From Dioscorea cayenensis subsp. rotundata (taxonomy: Eukaryota; Streptophyta; Magnoliopsida; Dioscoreales; Dioscoreaceae): a DNA stretch of 64,000 nt. Position 1 is the first letter of the stretch, and every line of letters begins with the position of its first letter. The notes beneath the pieces are model-generated. The model ran no database searches. It saw nothing but the letters and a program-made list of their open reading frames with translations, and was not told the DNA's origin. Positions 52,955 to 64,000 of the stretch are shown here, in pieces. The position numbers and the translations under genes are program-made. The stretch spans positions 22,023,613 to 22,087,612 of the forward strand of contig NC_052474.1 in NCBI RefSeq assembly GCF_009730915.1, read 5' to 3'.

Positions 52955-53670
52955 CTCAATCCCCGCTGGCTCAATCACATCACAAGCCCTCACATCCTCC
53001 GCCGATCCCGGTTTATTTAAATCGAATTTATTATTTCTAATAAAATCAAATTAATAATAAAACAAAACTCACTTAATATCACTTAATCTTTTTCTTAATA
53101 ATAATATTAATTATCAGTACTTTATCGGGTCCAATCTCGACCATTTGAACGGTCTGATCTCATTGATCCCGATCTCCGGACAATTTAAACATTAATTTAA
53201 TATATATATATATTTTCAAACTTAACAAGCGACAAAGCAATCAATTGCAGGAAACAAACGTCTGCCATCCAACCTCTAAGACAAAAATAAGAGATATTTT
53301 TCATACAAAAATGGAGAGCCAGTAAATGTTCAAACTTGAGACTTTTCAATTATAAAAATTGATAAGCACGGTAGTTATCAATGAGTTAATCCACCATTTT
53401 TAAACATTAATTTAATCATAATATTTGTTTTAATTTATTTTTTTTTTCAAATAATATGGTTTTTTTCGTATATACCCCTTAAAAACTGTATAATTGTGAA
53501 CAAATATAAATACGTTTCTTTAAACAAAAATTTTAAATTGGTTTTTAATCATTAATATATTAAATGGTAATTAATTAATTAGTTAATTAAGTAAGTTTAA
53601 TTAAGATTGAGGATTTTGCTCATGGCCTCTGGTTGAAGCGGAGCAAGAGGGAATTGTGAATCGCTGGCCA

Positions 53671-53678
53671 TATAAAAC
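53671..53678 (+). promoter_or_regulatory. Candidate TATA box of the ceramide glucosyltransferase gene
   Basis: TATAAAAC within GGCCATATAAAACCC, 132 bp upstream of the start codon, followed by a CT-rich leader. Confidence 0.5.
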
Positions 53679-53802
53679 CCAGTGATTCCTCGCATTTGCT
53701 TCCCTTTCTCCGCCTCTTTCGTCTCTTGCTTTGCTGCTTGGAATGGGGATTTGAGAGCTAGGGTTGGGTTTGATTCGTTTTGAAAGTTTGGTGGAAGTGG
53801 GA

Positions 53803-56800
53803 ATGTGGAACTTGGAGCCGCTTGATGCGCTCCTGGCAGTGCTCAGCAGGGCTTTTTGTAGTCCTCTCGCGATTTTCATCCAGATCCAGGTGTGTTTTGC
53901 ACGTCTTTGATCTTTTGTTTGCTGTGGTTGTGATTTGTTACTTGGGTTGTCTCTGGTGTGGTTTTGGTATTTGGTTGGATCTTAGGTATGTAGGGAAATG
54001 TGCGTTTTTTTTTTTCGGTTGTGATTTGAAAAAGTTTGATGGGGAGCGTTGTGTTGGATTTGTTTGTTGTTTTGTATTTTGTTTGTTGGCTTTGATGGCG
54101 TTTTCATATTGGGAGGATTTAAATTTCTGTTTTGAGGGTTTTGTGGAGTTGTTGGATGGATGAGTATTGATCCTAAACTTTGCATTGGTTGAAGGAAAAA
54201 GATGAGAGTAAAACACTTTTTCTTTTACTGTTCTGCTTTTGGTTGTAGAGAATGATGTTTGGCTCAGAGCTCCGCGCATCTTTGGTTGAAGTCTTGTTAG
54301 TAGGTCGTTCCTCAAGCAATTGGCTATTTGAAAAACTGTTTCCTAGAAGAACCTCTAGTAATTATGTAAAAAAAAAAGGTTAAATTTAGCAACCGTGAAA
54401 GAAGATTGCCTGCAAAGTTACTATGTATACATATATATATATATATTTGAGATTCTTATTGCTATAAACTATTTTCTTTTCATATGCATATTCAAACTTG
54501 TAGGAAAAATCACTACTTGTCAAATTCTTTGTTTGTTAATCAACCATATTGATCAGAAACATTGTCTAGACACAGAATTGTTTTCATGCTAGTGTATTTG
54601 TTGCAAAATTCAGTGCGGCAACTTATTATGTAACATCTTTCTAACTCAAATAAAAGCTTGGATATAGATCCAGTGGCCACATTTTAAATATCTAGCAGCT
54701 TTATATCTGTAAATGGTTTCTTTTGACTCTCTAACATTTTCATAAATTTTGAAGTTTAAATACTTTGGAGAATCATCAGAAACATTTCTATGTTCAAGAA
54801 TGGTTTTCTTGCAATAATTAGTTTATCTTGGAATCTACGATATGCATATGACAATCATTTCAGAGTTTCTCTGGGTTTTTCTTTGAAGATTATTCTAATA
54901 AGATACATTGCTTAAGTATTAAATTTGGCATTTATTTCCACAAATAATTATGGTTGGAAATCATTGGTTTGCTGAAATTTGTGGTTGTTTTCTTTTCTAT
55001 TACCTTGCTTTTTATGTCCTTCATAGTATGTCTGTAAGTTCCCATTGCCAAAAATGCACAAAGGGCAGTAGCTATTCTCACCAGCAGAGCCTGTAAATGC
55101 AGTTCTCTTTTCTTTTTCCAGAAATTTTCCCTAGGTCCCAACTTAATTGCTAGATATGCTCTCACTGGTTGGTTCTGTGCCTCTCAGTGAGTGATCACAA
55201 CATCTCCCATTGCTGTAAATGCAAACCAAGTGGTATTTGCATCTCGAAGGTGAACTATTCATGCATTTCTGTATAGCCTTTGCCATTTGTAAGAAAGAAT
55301 TTGAGGTGACGACCAACCATTCTTGTAGTTTAGGCAAGATGTCCATAGTCAAACATCATTTTATAAAGATACTCATTATATCTTTTGATATTAGAGGCAC
55401 TCAAGCCTCATTTCTCCCTTTACTCTAGTCATATGTGTTTGAATTCTATACACAATTTGTTTTTTTACTCCAATAATTGTTGTTGGTGATTATTTATCTT
55501 GATATTCTTGGATGCTTTTTCAGTTTTCTTGCCTTTATCTTTCACTATCTTTTAAAGTATAGTTTGGTTCATAAAAATTTGAGTTTTCATTCATTAACTA
55601 TGGCCTTAAGCAGCCTTACCTAACAAGTTCATATGATATTGTCTTCATCTGATTTGTCATTTTATCTTATACATATGGATCGAGCTTTCTGTTGTACATG
55701 TTGGATTTATAATTTTTTTTTCTTGTTTGCTTATAGGGATGTGTGATCTGTTTAACTCTTGCCATTGGTTGGTGTGGTGCTGCCTATGTCAGGTATTCTG
55801 TTATTGAAAGAATTTTTTTAATGGCAGCCAGTCAGTGCTTTCACCTAGATACTTGAACAGTCGCTCTGTGCTGTACTTTTCTCACCTGCTTGGGAATTTT
55901 GTCACTTTTCTTCTTTCAGGAATAGAGAAATTAGGCGCATGAAGAAGGATGCTAATGGTGGTAATTACTTTTCTTTTATTTGTCAAGATATAAATGATCT
56001 TGAACATTCTGCTCAAGTCAACTTGCCAAGAGTTTCAGTCATCATGCCTTTAAAGGGCTTTGGAGAGCATAATTTGCAGAACTGGAGAAGTCAGGTTACA
56101 CTTTGCCAAGATTTGTGATAGTATTTTGTTCCAAATAAAAATCACCTGTTGTTATTGATTATCATATCTATGGTAATTTGCTTCAGATTATATAGATCGG
56201 AACACTAAAATACTTATGTATAGTCATGAAGTCTTTGTGCATGAGCCATAAATTATGGCCTGCATCTCTGCAGCTACAGACACATAGCATAGTTTGTAGA
56301 AGAGTGTTATTTCTTATGCATTCTCTATTAACAGATGGTCAAATGTTTATTTGTAAGCTCATGCTGTTCTTTTTATGGTGTGGCCTTAGCATTTTATGGT
56401 TCATAGTGTGACTGTAGAACACCTACAACTGTTCAATTTGGTTTACTCTTGCTCAATTTCAACTGTTGCTCACAGAATGCTTAAATGCAGATCACTTCTC
56501 TTTATGGCGGGCCACTGGAGTTTCTTTTTGTTGTAGAAAGTGTTGATGATCCAGCTTACCATGTTGTTTCAGGTTTGATCTCAAAGTTTAAGGTAGGATA
56601 AAGTGCCTGAATCACTTTTTATATTTTTTATATTTACCTAAGAGCTGTGAATCCTTGTTGAGTAATGAAAGCTTCCTCCAATCTGTCTTTTAGATGTTGA
56701 CCAAGTGAAATTTTCATAAGTGAAATCTCTATTGTTGTCATTGAAAGGTTCCAAATATGTTTTATTGATCAGGACTTTTTGTGTATGAATTTACTGTACA

Positions 56801-59800
56801 CATTTCTGATAAATGTAAAAACATCGCTTCTAGTTGCTACAATTTTTTCTCTAAAATTAGGTCACTTGAGCTTGATCAAATATCAGTATTTTTTTTCATG
56901 CTCTCTGTTTCTTTATCACTTCTAACTTAGGAACTTAATTGTTGTCTCCATATCTCACATCTTCTGTTTTTCCATTGTCATATCTAGCATTTAAAACATT
57001 CTATCTTTATAATCTATGGACATGTCAACTGTTTTAGTTTGAGTATTGGCAGGATATTGTGGAACAGTGTTTCTTTCTTCTGTGATCAATGATCTGTCCA
57101 TCTCTGGTTTGCTGATCATTTTCAGGACAGTGTGGAAGCAAGGATTATTGTAGCTGGTATATCAACAATATGCAGTCAGAAAATCCATAATCAGTTAGTA
57201 TGTAAAGTGTTTATATCTCCTTGTATTTTCTCAAGCTAGATGAAAGGTCCTTCTTAAGGAAGGCTATTTTGATTTTGCTTTATTATTCACTTATATAATA
57301 GAAAGGTCATGGGCAAGCTTTTTTGGGCGCTAAAGCTTTCAATTTTATAGTTTATGTTGGTTTACATTGTAAATATCGTAGGAGAGACAAAAAAAAGTAA
57401 TAAGTGTCAATTAATATTTAAAGATTAATGCTCATGCGATCTCATCAGATATTAGAATCATGGGACAAATTGTGGCATAGATTTATATTTTCATAATGTT
57501 ATGACTAAGATCATCTCATGTGTTAAAAACTTATAAGCTGGATGTTTTGTTTTCTTTTTGCTAAGATCTGGTGAATCCATGTATACCATGGAGTTCTGGA
57601 TTTTTTGATGATCTGAACTCAAATCACTATTTGTTTATTGTGCATCCAAGAATACATGTACTTTATGATAGATGTATCGTGTTTGTGAATATCGACACAA
57701 GCCTGCAACAACACATATAGAACCGATGGCAATTGTCTGTCTAGCACTATTCATTTCCTTATGAGACTCATCTTGGGGTTTTTGTTTTTTTGGTGCACTC
57801 TGGTTTTATACACACCCTTGCCTCAATTTATTTATATCTTGTCAATTTTTATGCCATGATGTTTAAATTATGGGTCCTTCCATGAATTAAATCCGGTAAA
57901 CAATACCAAACACTGTAACATAATGCTTAAAAATCAAGTAAGCTGGTCTTTTATCTGCGTCTCTATGGTGTAGATGGACACACAACTTGGTTCAAAAGCA
58001 TGATCTATGTTTTCTTGGTTGGTTTTTCTTATTTTAGTTATAAGCTTCAGTCTATCAAGACAGCACATTTGAACTATTATTAGCAGAAAATGGCAATATT
58101 TATCTATGGCAAACTTTGCTTTTAATTTCTACCATATGCAACTGTATCTTATTCTAATTTACATTGTAGATATATGTCTATGGATAAATGTCCATGAGTT
58201 CCAAGTTCTATATTTTATTTCTGATTTTCAACTCAAGCCTGTCACGTCCTAGCTTTCATTGATCATTATCAGGAGTTTTCTTTCTTGAGTTTTTTCTTTT
58301 TGTTCTATGTACCAGTGTTAATAATGGCATATTGTGAATTTAATGCAGGCTGGTATTGAAAATATGCATAAAGACAGCAAATATGTCTTATTTCTGGATG
58401 ATGATGTCAGACTTCATCCTGGGTCCATTGGGGCTCTAACTGCAGAAATGCAGAAAAATCCTGAGGTATGCTCAATATTTCCTTTAATTTGCTTGATCTT
58501 TCCTTGCTTTAGTTCTACCTTATTAATTATTTTGTTATCTGGTGTTATATTATTTGTTTTGGATTTGAAATTACTGTGAATGAAATTTATTACATTCTCA
58601 ATTTTTATGCAATTAACCAGATATTTATTCAAACTGGATATCCACTTGACCTGCCTTCTGGAAGCTTGGGAAGCTACTGCATTTATGAATACCATATGGT
58701 AAACTCACAATTTAAGCAAGCTATTAGTGATTCTTGATTTATTATCTGATCACATTTCAGTAATATGATTTTTATCCTGTTAGCATTTGCTTCAATAATT
58801 CCCAATATATTAACTAAAACTAAAAAATAACTTTGTAAATATTCCAGTATCAATTTACAATATAGCATAGTAATGGCATTGTCAGAACCTTTTTATCTAT
58901 CTTTTACTTTCTATTGAAATGATACTGAAGAAAAACCTATTGTCAGCCTTGCTCCATGGGATTTGCAACTGGTGGAAAGACTTTTTTTCTGTGGGGTGGT
59001 TGTATGATGGTACATCTATCTCATTTGCCTTTATATTGAACTATGCAGGAAAATTGAAATTTTGAAAATTCCAATCTTATGCTTTTGTCCTTCCTCTTAG
59101 ATGCATGCCAATGATTTCAGAGAAGACTTGTATGGTGTTGTCAGTGGACTGAGAGATGGTGGATACTCGGATGATATGACACTTGCTGCCATAGCTGGTA
59201 ACTTTTGCTTATGAAAAATCTAAATGCAAATTATTCCATCCTTGTTAAATTGTTAAACTCATTGTGCATTATCCAACTGAAAAGGCCTTATCTCGGTGCT
59301 TAATTCTTTGTTGGTTAGCATCCACCAGATGCTTGAAAAATTTAAAGATCTTGTATGTTTCTTTAGTCTTTGTTTTTCTGTCTTTATTAAGTTATATGCC
59401 TCTTCAGGGGAGCACAAAAGGCTTATTACATCACCACCAGTTGCTGTCTTTCCTCATCCTCTTGCCAGTGATCTTAGCTTTTCAAGGTAATTGAGATCTA
59501 GATCCACGCTTCTTGATGCACATCCACTCCTATTCTTCTATTTTTTGCAGATACTGGAATTACCTAAGGAAGCAAACATTTGTTCTTGAATCATATATTT
59601 CAAATGTCAACTGGTTGATGAATCGTGCATTATTTTCTTCACACTGCTATTTATCCTGGGGGTTTGTTTGGCCATATTTCATGGCATTGACGCACTTTTT
59701 GGCTGCCTTAAGATCACTATATAGTGATCGTCTTTCTAGAGAATTAAAGGTGTCTTCTTGTGGTGAGTGCTTTTGCTTTGTCCTGGATAACACTCAATGT

Positions 59801-60349
59801 AAAATTTTGTTATCAAGGGCATTTTCAGTAGATGTTTTTTAAAATTGTTAAAACCAATAATATGCTTTGGCACAAACGGGGATTAATTGTGTTTGTTTGC
59901 AAAGGGGATTAGGTTCTCACTGATTGGTCAATTTGATTTTACTGCTGACCATGTAATACTTTGTTTTTATTTTTGTAGGTCTGACACTTGCAAGCTGCCT
60001 GGTTGTATGCACAGTTATAGAACTCCTCTCTATGTGGAACTTGACCAAAGTGGAAATTCAGTTATGCAACATGTTATCACCAGAGGGGCCCAGAGTATCA
60101 CTTAAGTCATACAATTGGGGACTTGTATGCACCTCCCTCTCTTCTTTGTTTATTTTACATTTTATCTTGAGCATGCATGACAATATATGTAGATTCTCTT
60201 ACTGACATGGAATATTTGTGGTGTAGATATTTCTTGCCATGCTGGTAGACAATTTCTTATACCCCATATCTGCAATCCGTTCTCATTTTTCGCAATATAT
60301 TAACTGGTCTGGAGTTCGATATTACTTGCGAGAAGGAAAAATTAGCAAG
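53803..60349 (+). CDS. GCS: Ceramide glucosyltransferase (glucosylceramide synthase, GT21), 13 exons, 3' end lost in gap
   Basis: Exons: 53803-53889, 55737-55792, 55920-56094, 56491-56592, 57126-57197, 58349-58465, 58621-58698, 58947-59009, 59101-59197, 59408-59486, 59551-59762, 59979-60124, 60227-60349. Phases agree and give 469 residues; the plant enzyme has about 520, so roughly 50 are missing beyond 60349. An N-terminal membrane segment (GCVICLTLAIGWCGAAYV) precedes the GT-A fold: RVSVIMPLKGFGEHNLQNWR, VVESVDDPAY, LFLDDDVRLHPG (about residues 179-186), the third Asp in GGYSDDMTLAA (about 274) and RYWNYLRKQTF, the counterpart of the (Q/R)XXRW motif. Further membrane segments follow. The enzyme transfers glucose from UDP-glucose to ceramide in ER/Golgi membranes. 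The start was chosen because it gives the family-like N-terminus in phase with exon 2. The gene ends 151 bp before a 1000-N gap. Confidence 0.95.
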
Positions 60350-60500
60350 GTGTGCTTATTTTTCCTTTTTAAATGTGCAATCTCATATTGCATCTATCTC
60401 AGTAGCAAGCATTAAATTTCCGTATTGGACTTGGAGCTATACCTCATTTCATTCAATTCTATTTCTGATGGCATGATATCTTGTTAGTGAACCTATATAA

Positions 60501-61500
60501 NNNNNNNNNNNNNNNNNNNNNNNNNNNNNNNNNNNNNNNNNNNNNNNNNNNNNNNNNNNNNNNNNNNNNNNNNNNNNNNNNNNNNNNNNNNNNNNNNNNN
60601 NNNNNNNNNNNNNNNNNNNNNNNNNNNNNNNNNNNNNNNNNNNNNNNNNNNNNNNNNNNNNNNNNNNNNNNNNNNNNNNNNNNNNNNNNNNNNNNNNNNN
60701 NNNNNNNNNNNNNNNNNNNNNNNNNNNNNNNNNNNNNNNNNNNNNNNNNNNNNNNNNNNNNNNNNNNNNNNNNNNNNNNNNNNNNNNNNNNNNNNNNNNN
60801 NNNNNNNNNNNNNNNNNNNNNNNNNNNNNNNNNNNNNNNNNNNNNNNNNNNNNNNNNNNNNNNNNNNNNNNNNNNNNNNNNNNNNNNNNNNNNNNNNNNN
60901 NNNNNNNNNNNNNNNNNNNNNNNNNNNNNNNNNNNNNNNNNNNNNNNNNNNNNNNNNNNNNNNNNNNNNNNNNNNNNNNNNNNNNNNNNNNNNNNNNNNN
61001 NNNNNNNNNNNNNNNNNNNNNNNNNNNNNNNNNNNNNNNNNNNNNNNNNNNNNNNNNNNNNNNNNNNNNNNNNNNNNNNNNNNNNNNNNNNNNNNNNNNN
61101 NNNNNNNNNNNNNNNNNNNNNNNNNNNNNNNNNNNNNNNNNNNNNNNNNNNNNNNNNNNNNNNNNNNNNNNNNNNNNNNNNNNNNNNNNNNNNNNNNNNN
61201 NNNNNNNNNNNNNNNNNNNNNNNNNNNNNNNNNNNNNNNNNNNNNNNNNNNNNNNNNNNNNNNNNNNNNNNNNNNNNNNNNNNNNNNNNNNNNNNNNNNN
61301 NNNNNNNNNNNNNNNNNNNNNNNNNNNNNNNNNNNNNNNNNNNNNNNNNNNNNNNNNNNNNNNNNNNNNNNNNNNNNNNNNNNNNNNNNNNNNNNNNNNN
61401 NNNNNNNNNNNNNNNNNNNNNNNNNNNNNNNNNNNNNNNNNNNNNNNNNNNNNNNNNNNNNNNNNNNNNNNNNNNNNNNNNNNNNNNNNNNNNNNNNNNN
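60501..61500. other. Assembly gap, exactly 1000 N
   Basis: A run of N with a round length, typical of a scaffold join of unknown true size. It separates the truncated glucosyltransferase gene from the telomere-repeat array. Confidence 0.99.
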
Positions 61501-64000
61501 CTTAAACCCTAAACCCTAAAACCCTAAACCCTAAAACCCTGAAACCCTAAACCCTAAACCCTAAACCCTTAAACCCTAAACCCTCAAACCCTAAACCCTA
61601 AACCCTAAAACCCTAAACCCAAACCCTAAACCCTAAACCCTCAAAACCCTGGAAACCCTAAACTCTCAAACCCTAAACCCTAAACCTTAAACCCTAAACC
61701 CTAAACTCACTGAAACCCTAAACTCAAACCCTAAACCCTAAACTCCTAAAACGACCCTAAACCCTAAACCCTAAACCCTAAACCCTCAAACCCTAAACCC
61801 TAAACCCTAAACCCTAAACCCTAAACCCAAACCCTGAAACCCTAAAACCCTAAACCCTAAACCCTAAACCCTTCCTAAACCCTAAAACCCTAAAACCCTA
61901 AAACCCTAAACCCTAAACCCTAAACCCTAAACCCTAAACCCTAAACCTCTAAACTCCTAAAACCCTAAACCCTAAACCCTAAACCTCAAACCCTAAACCC
62001 TAAACCCTAAAACCTTTGAAACCCTAAACCCTAAACCCTAAACCCTAAACCCTAAACCCTAAACCCTAAAACCCTAAACCCTAAACCCTAAACCCTAAAC
62101 CCTAAAACCCTAAACCCTAAAACCCTAAACCCTAAACTCCTAAAACCTCTAAATCCCTAAACCCTCAAACCCTAAACCCTAAAACCCTAAAACCCTTAAA
62201 ACTCCTAAACCCTAACCCTAAACCTTAAACCCTAAACCCTAAACCCTTAAAACCCTAAACCCTAAACCCTAAACCCTAAACTCAAACCCTAAACCCTAAA
62301 CTAAACCCTAAAACCCTAAACCCGTAAACCCTAAACCCTAAACCCTAAACCCTAAACCCCAAACCCTAAAAACCCAAATCCTAAACCCCAAACCCTAAAC
62401 CCTAAACCCTAAACCCTAAACTCCTAAAACCCTAAACCCTAAACCCTAAACCCTAAACCCTAAACCCTAAACCCTAAACCAAACTCCTAAACCCCAAACC
62501 CTAAACCCTAAACTCAAAACCCTAAACCCTAAACCCTAAACCCTAAACCCCAAACCCTAAACCCTAAAACCCTAAACCCTAAACCTCAAACTCTTAAACC
62601 CTAAAACCCTAAACCTTGTAAACCTAAACCCTAAACCCTAAACCCTAAACCTTTAAAACCCTAAACCCTAAACCCTGGGAACCCCAAACCCTAAACCCTA
62701 AACCCTAAACCCTAAACCCTAAACCCTAAACCCTAAATCTTAAACCCTAAACCTTAAACTTAAACTCAAACTTAAACTTAAACCCTAAACCCTAAACCCT
62801 AAACCCTAAACGAAACCCTAAAACCCTAAACCCTAAACCCTAGAAACCCTAAACCCTAAACCCTAAAACCCTAAAACCTTCTAAACCCTAAACCCTAAAC
62901 CCTAAACCCTAAAACCCTAAACCCTAAACCCTAAACCCTAAACCCTTAAAACCCTCAAAACCCTAAACCCTAAACCCTAAACCCTAAACCCCTAAACCCT
63001 AAACCCTAAAACCCTAAACTCCTAAACCCTAAACCCTAAACCTAAACCCTAAACCCTAAAACCTAAACCTTAAAACCCTAAACCCTAAACTCCTAAACCC
63101 TAAACCCTAAACCCTAAACCCTAAACCCTAAACCCTAAACCCTAAACCCTAAACCCTAAACCCTAAACCCTAAACCCTAAAACCCTAAAACCCTAAAACC
63201 TAAACCCTAAACCCTAAAACCCTAAACTAAACCCTAAACCCTCAAAACCCTAAACCCTAAACCCTAAACCCTAAACCCTAAACCCTAAAACCCTAAACCC
63301 TAAAACCCTAAACCTACCCTAAACCTCTAAACCCTAAACCCAAACCCTAAAACCCTAAACCCTAAACCCTAAACCCCAAACCTAAACCCTAAACCCTAAA
63401 CCCTAAACCCTAAACCCTTTAAAACTAAACCCTAAAACCCTAAACCCTAAAACCCTAAACCCTAAACCCTAAACCCTAAACCTTAAACCCTAAACCTTAA
63501 ACCCTAAAACCCTAAACCCTAAACCCTAAAACCCTAAACCCTAAACCCTAAACCCTAAACCCTAAACCCTAAAACCCTAAACCCTAAACCCTAAACCCTA
63601 AACCCTAAAACCCTAAAACCCTAAAACCCTGAAACCCTAAACCCTGCAAAACCCTAAACCCTCAAACCCTAAACCCTCAAACCCTAAACTCCTAAAACCC
63701 TAAACCCCTAAAACCCTAAACCCTAAACCCTAAACCCTAAAACCCTAAACCCTAAACCCTAAACCCTAAACCCTAAACCCTAAAACCTCTTAAACCCTAA
63801 ACCCTAAACCCTAAACCCTAAACCCTAAAACCCTAAACCCTAAACCCTAAACCCTAAACCCTAAACCCTAAACCCTAAAACCCTAAACCCTAAACCCTAA
63901 ACCCTAAAACCCTAAACCCTAAACCCTAAAACCCTAAACCCTAAACCCTAAACCCTAAACCCTAAACCCTAAACCCTAAACCCTAAACCCTAAACCCTAA
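61501..64000 (+). repeat. Plant telomere-type repeat array, CCCTAAA orientation, with many variant units
   Basis: 2.5 kb of CCCTAAA units to the end of the window. Many units are octamers (CCCTAAAA) or variants such as CTCAAAC, CCTCTAAA, CCCCAAA and CTTAAA; a cluster of CTTAAA variants lies at 62746-62785. The last 200 bp are more regular. The repeat is the Arabidopsis-type plant telomere motif. On the + strand it reads C-rich, which is the orientation of a left-hand chromosome end. No genes. Confidence 0.97.

Larger units (their letters stand above)
52144..53670. other. AT-rich spacer upstream of the ceramide glucosyltransferase gene
   Basis: Contains (TA)n at about 52665-52680, (TAA)n at 52774-52806, (CAT)n at 52930-52954, (TA)n at about 53200-53213 and a palindromic TTAATTAATTAGTTAATTAA stretch near 53571-53590. 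No gene is seen. Confidence 0.6.

Noticed and set aside
53890..54163. Open frame continuing after exon 1 of the glucosyltransferase
   Set aside because: It is in another frame from exon 1, is T/G-rich intron sequence, and the family N-terminus continues at 55737 after a proper GT-AG intron.
60481..61512. Long open frame of 343 codons across the gap
   Set aside because: It consists almost wholly of N and is an artefact of translating unknown bases.
61501..64000. Regular short repeats that might suggest a CRISPR-like array
   Set aside because: There are no spacers; the units are the 7-8 bp plant telomere motif in a nuclear genome.

Overview
The window comes from a flowering-plant nuclear genome. 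It has spliced multi-exon genes with GT-AG introns, AT-rich intergenic DNA full of microsatellites, Ty1/copia retrotransposons, foldback (MITE-like) elements and a 2.5 kb array of the plant telomere repeat CCCTAAA. The strongly GC-rich beta-glucanase exon and the GC-rich first exon of the REF6-like gene, beside otherwise AT-rich DNA, hint at a monocot. That is only an inference; the species cannot be read from the sequence. None of the six genes carries a visible frameshift.

Left part (1-26.6 kb, minus strand): one very long gene for a plastid acyl-activating enzyme (AAE15/AAE16 type). I could place 17 exons; the last part of the coding region runs off the left edge. Its exons add up to about 2 kb inside 26 kb, because six introns are filled with repeats. 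Intron 3 alone is 10.7 kb and holds an old, decayed copia element into which a young copia element (15620-20745, identical 228 bp LTRs, 5 bp target duplication) has inserted. Intron 4 has a GC-AG splice pair.

Middle part (26.6-41 kb): a foldback element, then a minus-strand secreted GH17 beta-1,3-glucanase with a C-terminal X8/CBM43 domain, then about 4 kb of AT-rich DNA, then plus-strand selenium-binding protein SBP1 (7 exons) and a plus-strand early nodulin-like phytocyanin (2 exons). The glucanase and SBP1 are divergently arranged, and both carry a CT dinucleotide tract in the 5' leader on their coding strand.

Right part (41-64 kb): a complete REF6-like JmjN/JmjC histone H3K27 demethylase with four C-terminal zinc fingers (7 exons, 1319 residues), a foldback element, and a plant ceramide glucosyltransferase (13 exons visible, 469 residues). 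The last part of the glucosyltransferase is lost in a gap of exactly 1000 N. After the gap comes the telomere-repeat array. It reads CCCTAAA on the + strand, which is the wrong orientation for a right-hand chromosome end, so it is either interstitial or, more likely, a telomeric contig joined the wrong way round.

The genes do not form one pathway. They are an ordinary plant neighbourhood of plastid lipid, cell-wall, sulfur/selenium, chromatin and sphingolipid genes. I did not find a convincing new biological system. The most useful observations are the misoriented telomere block, the young but internally broken retrotransposon, the GC-AG intron and the layered repeats in one gene.
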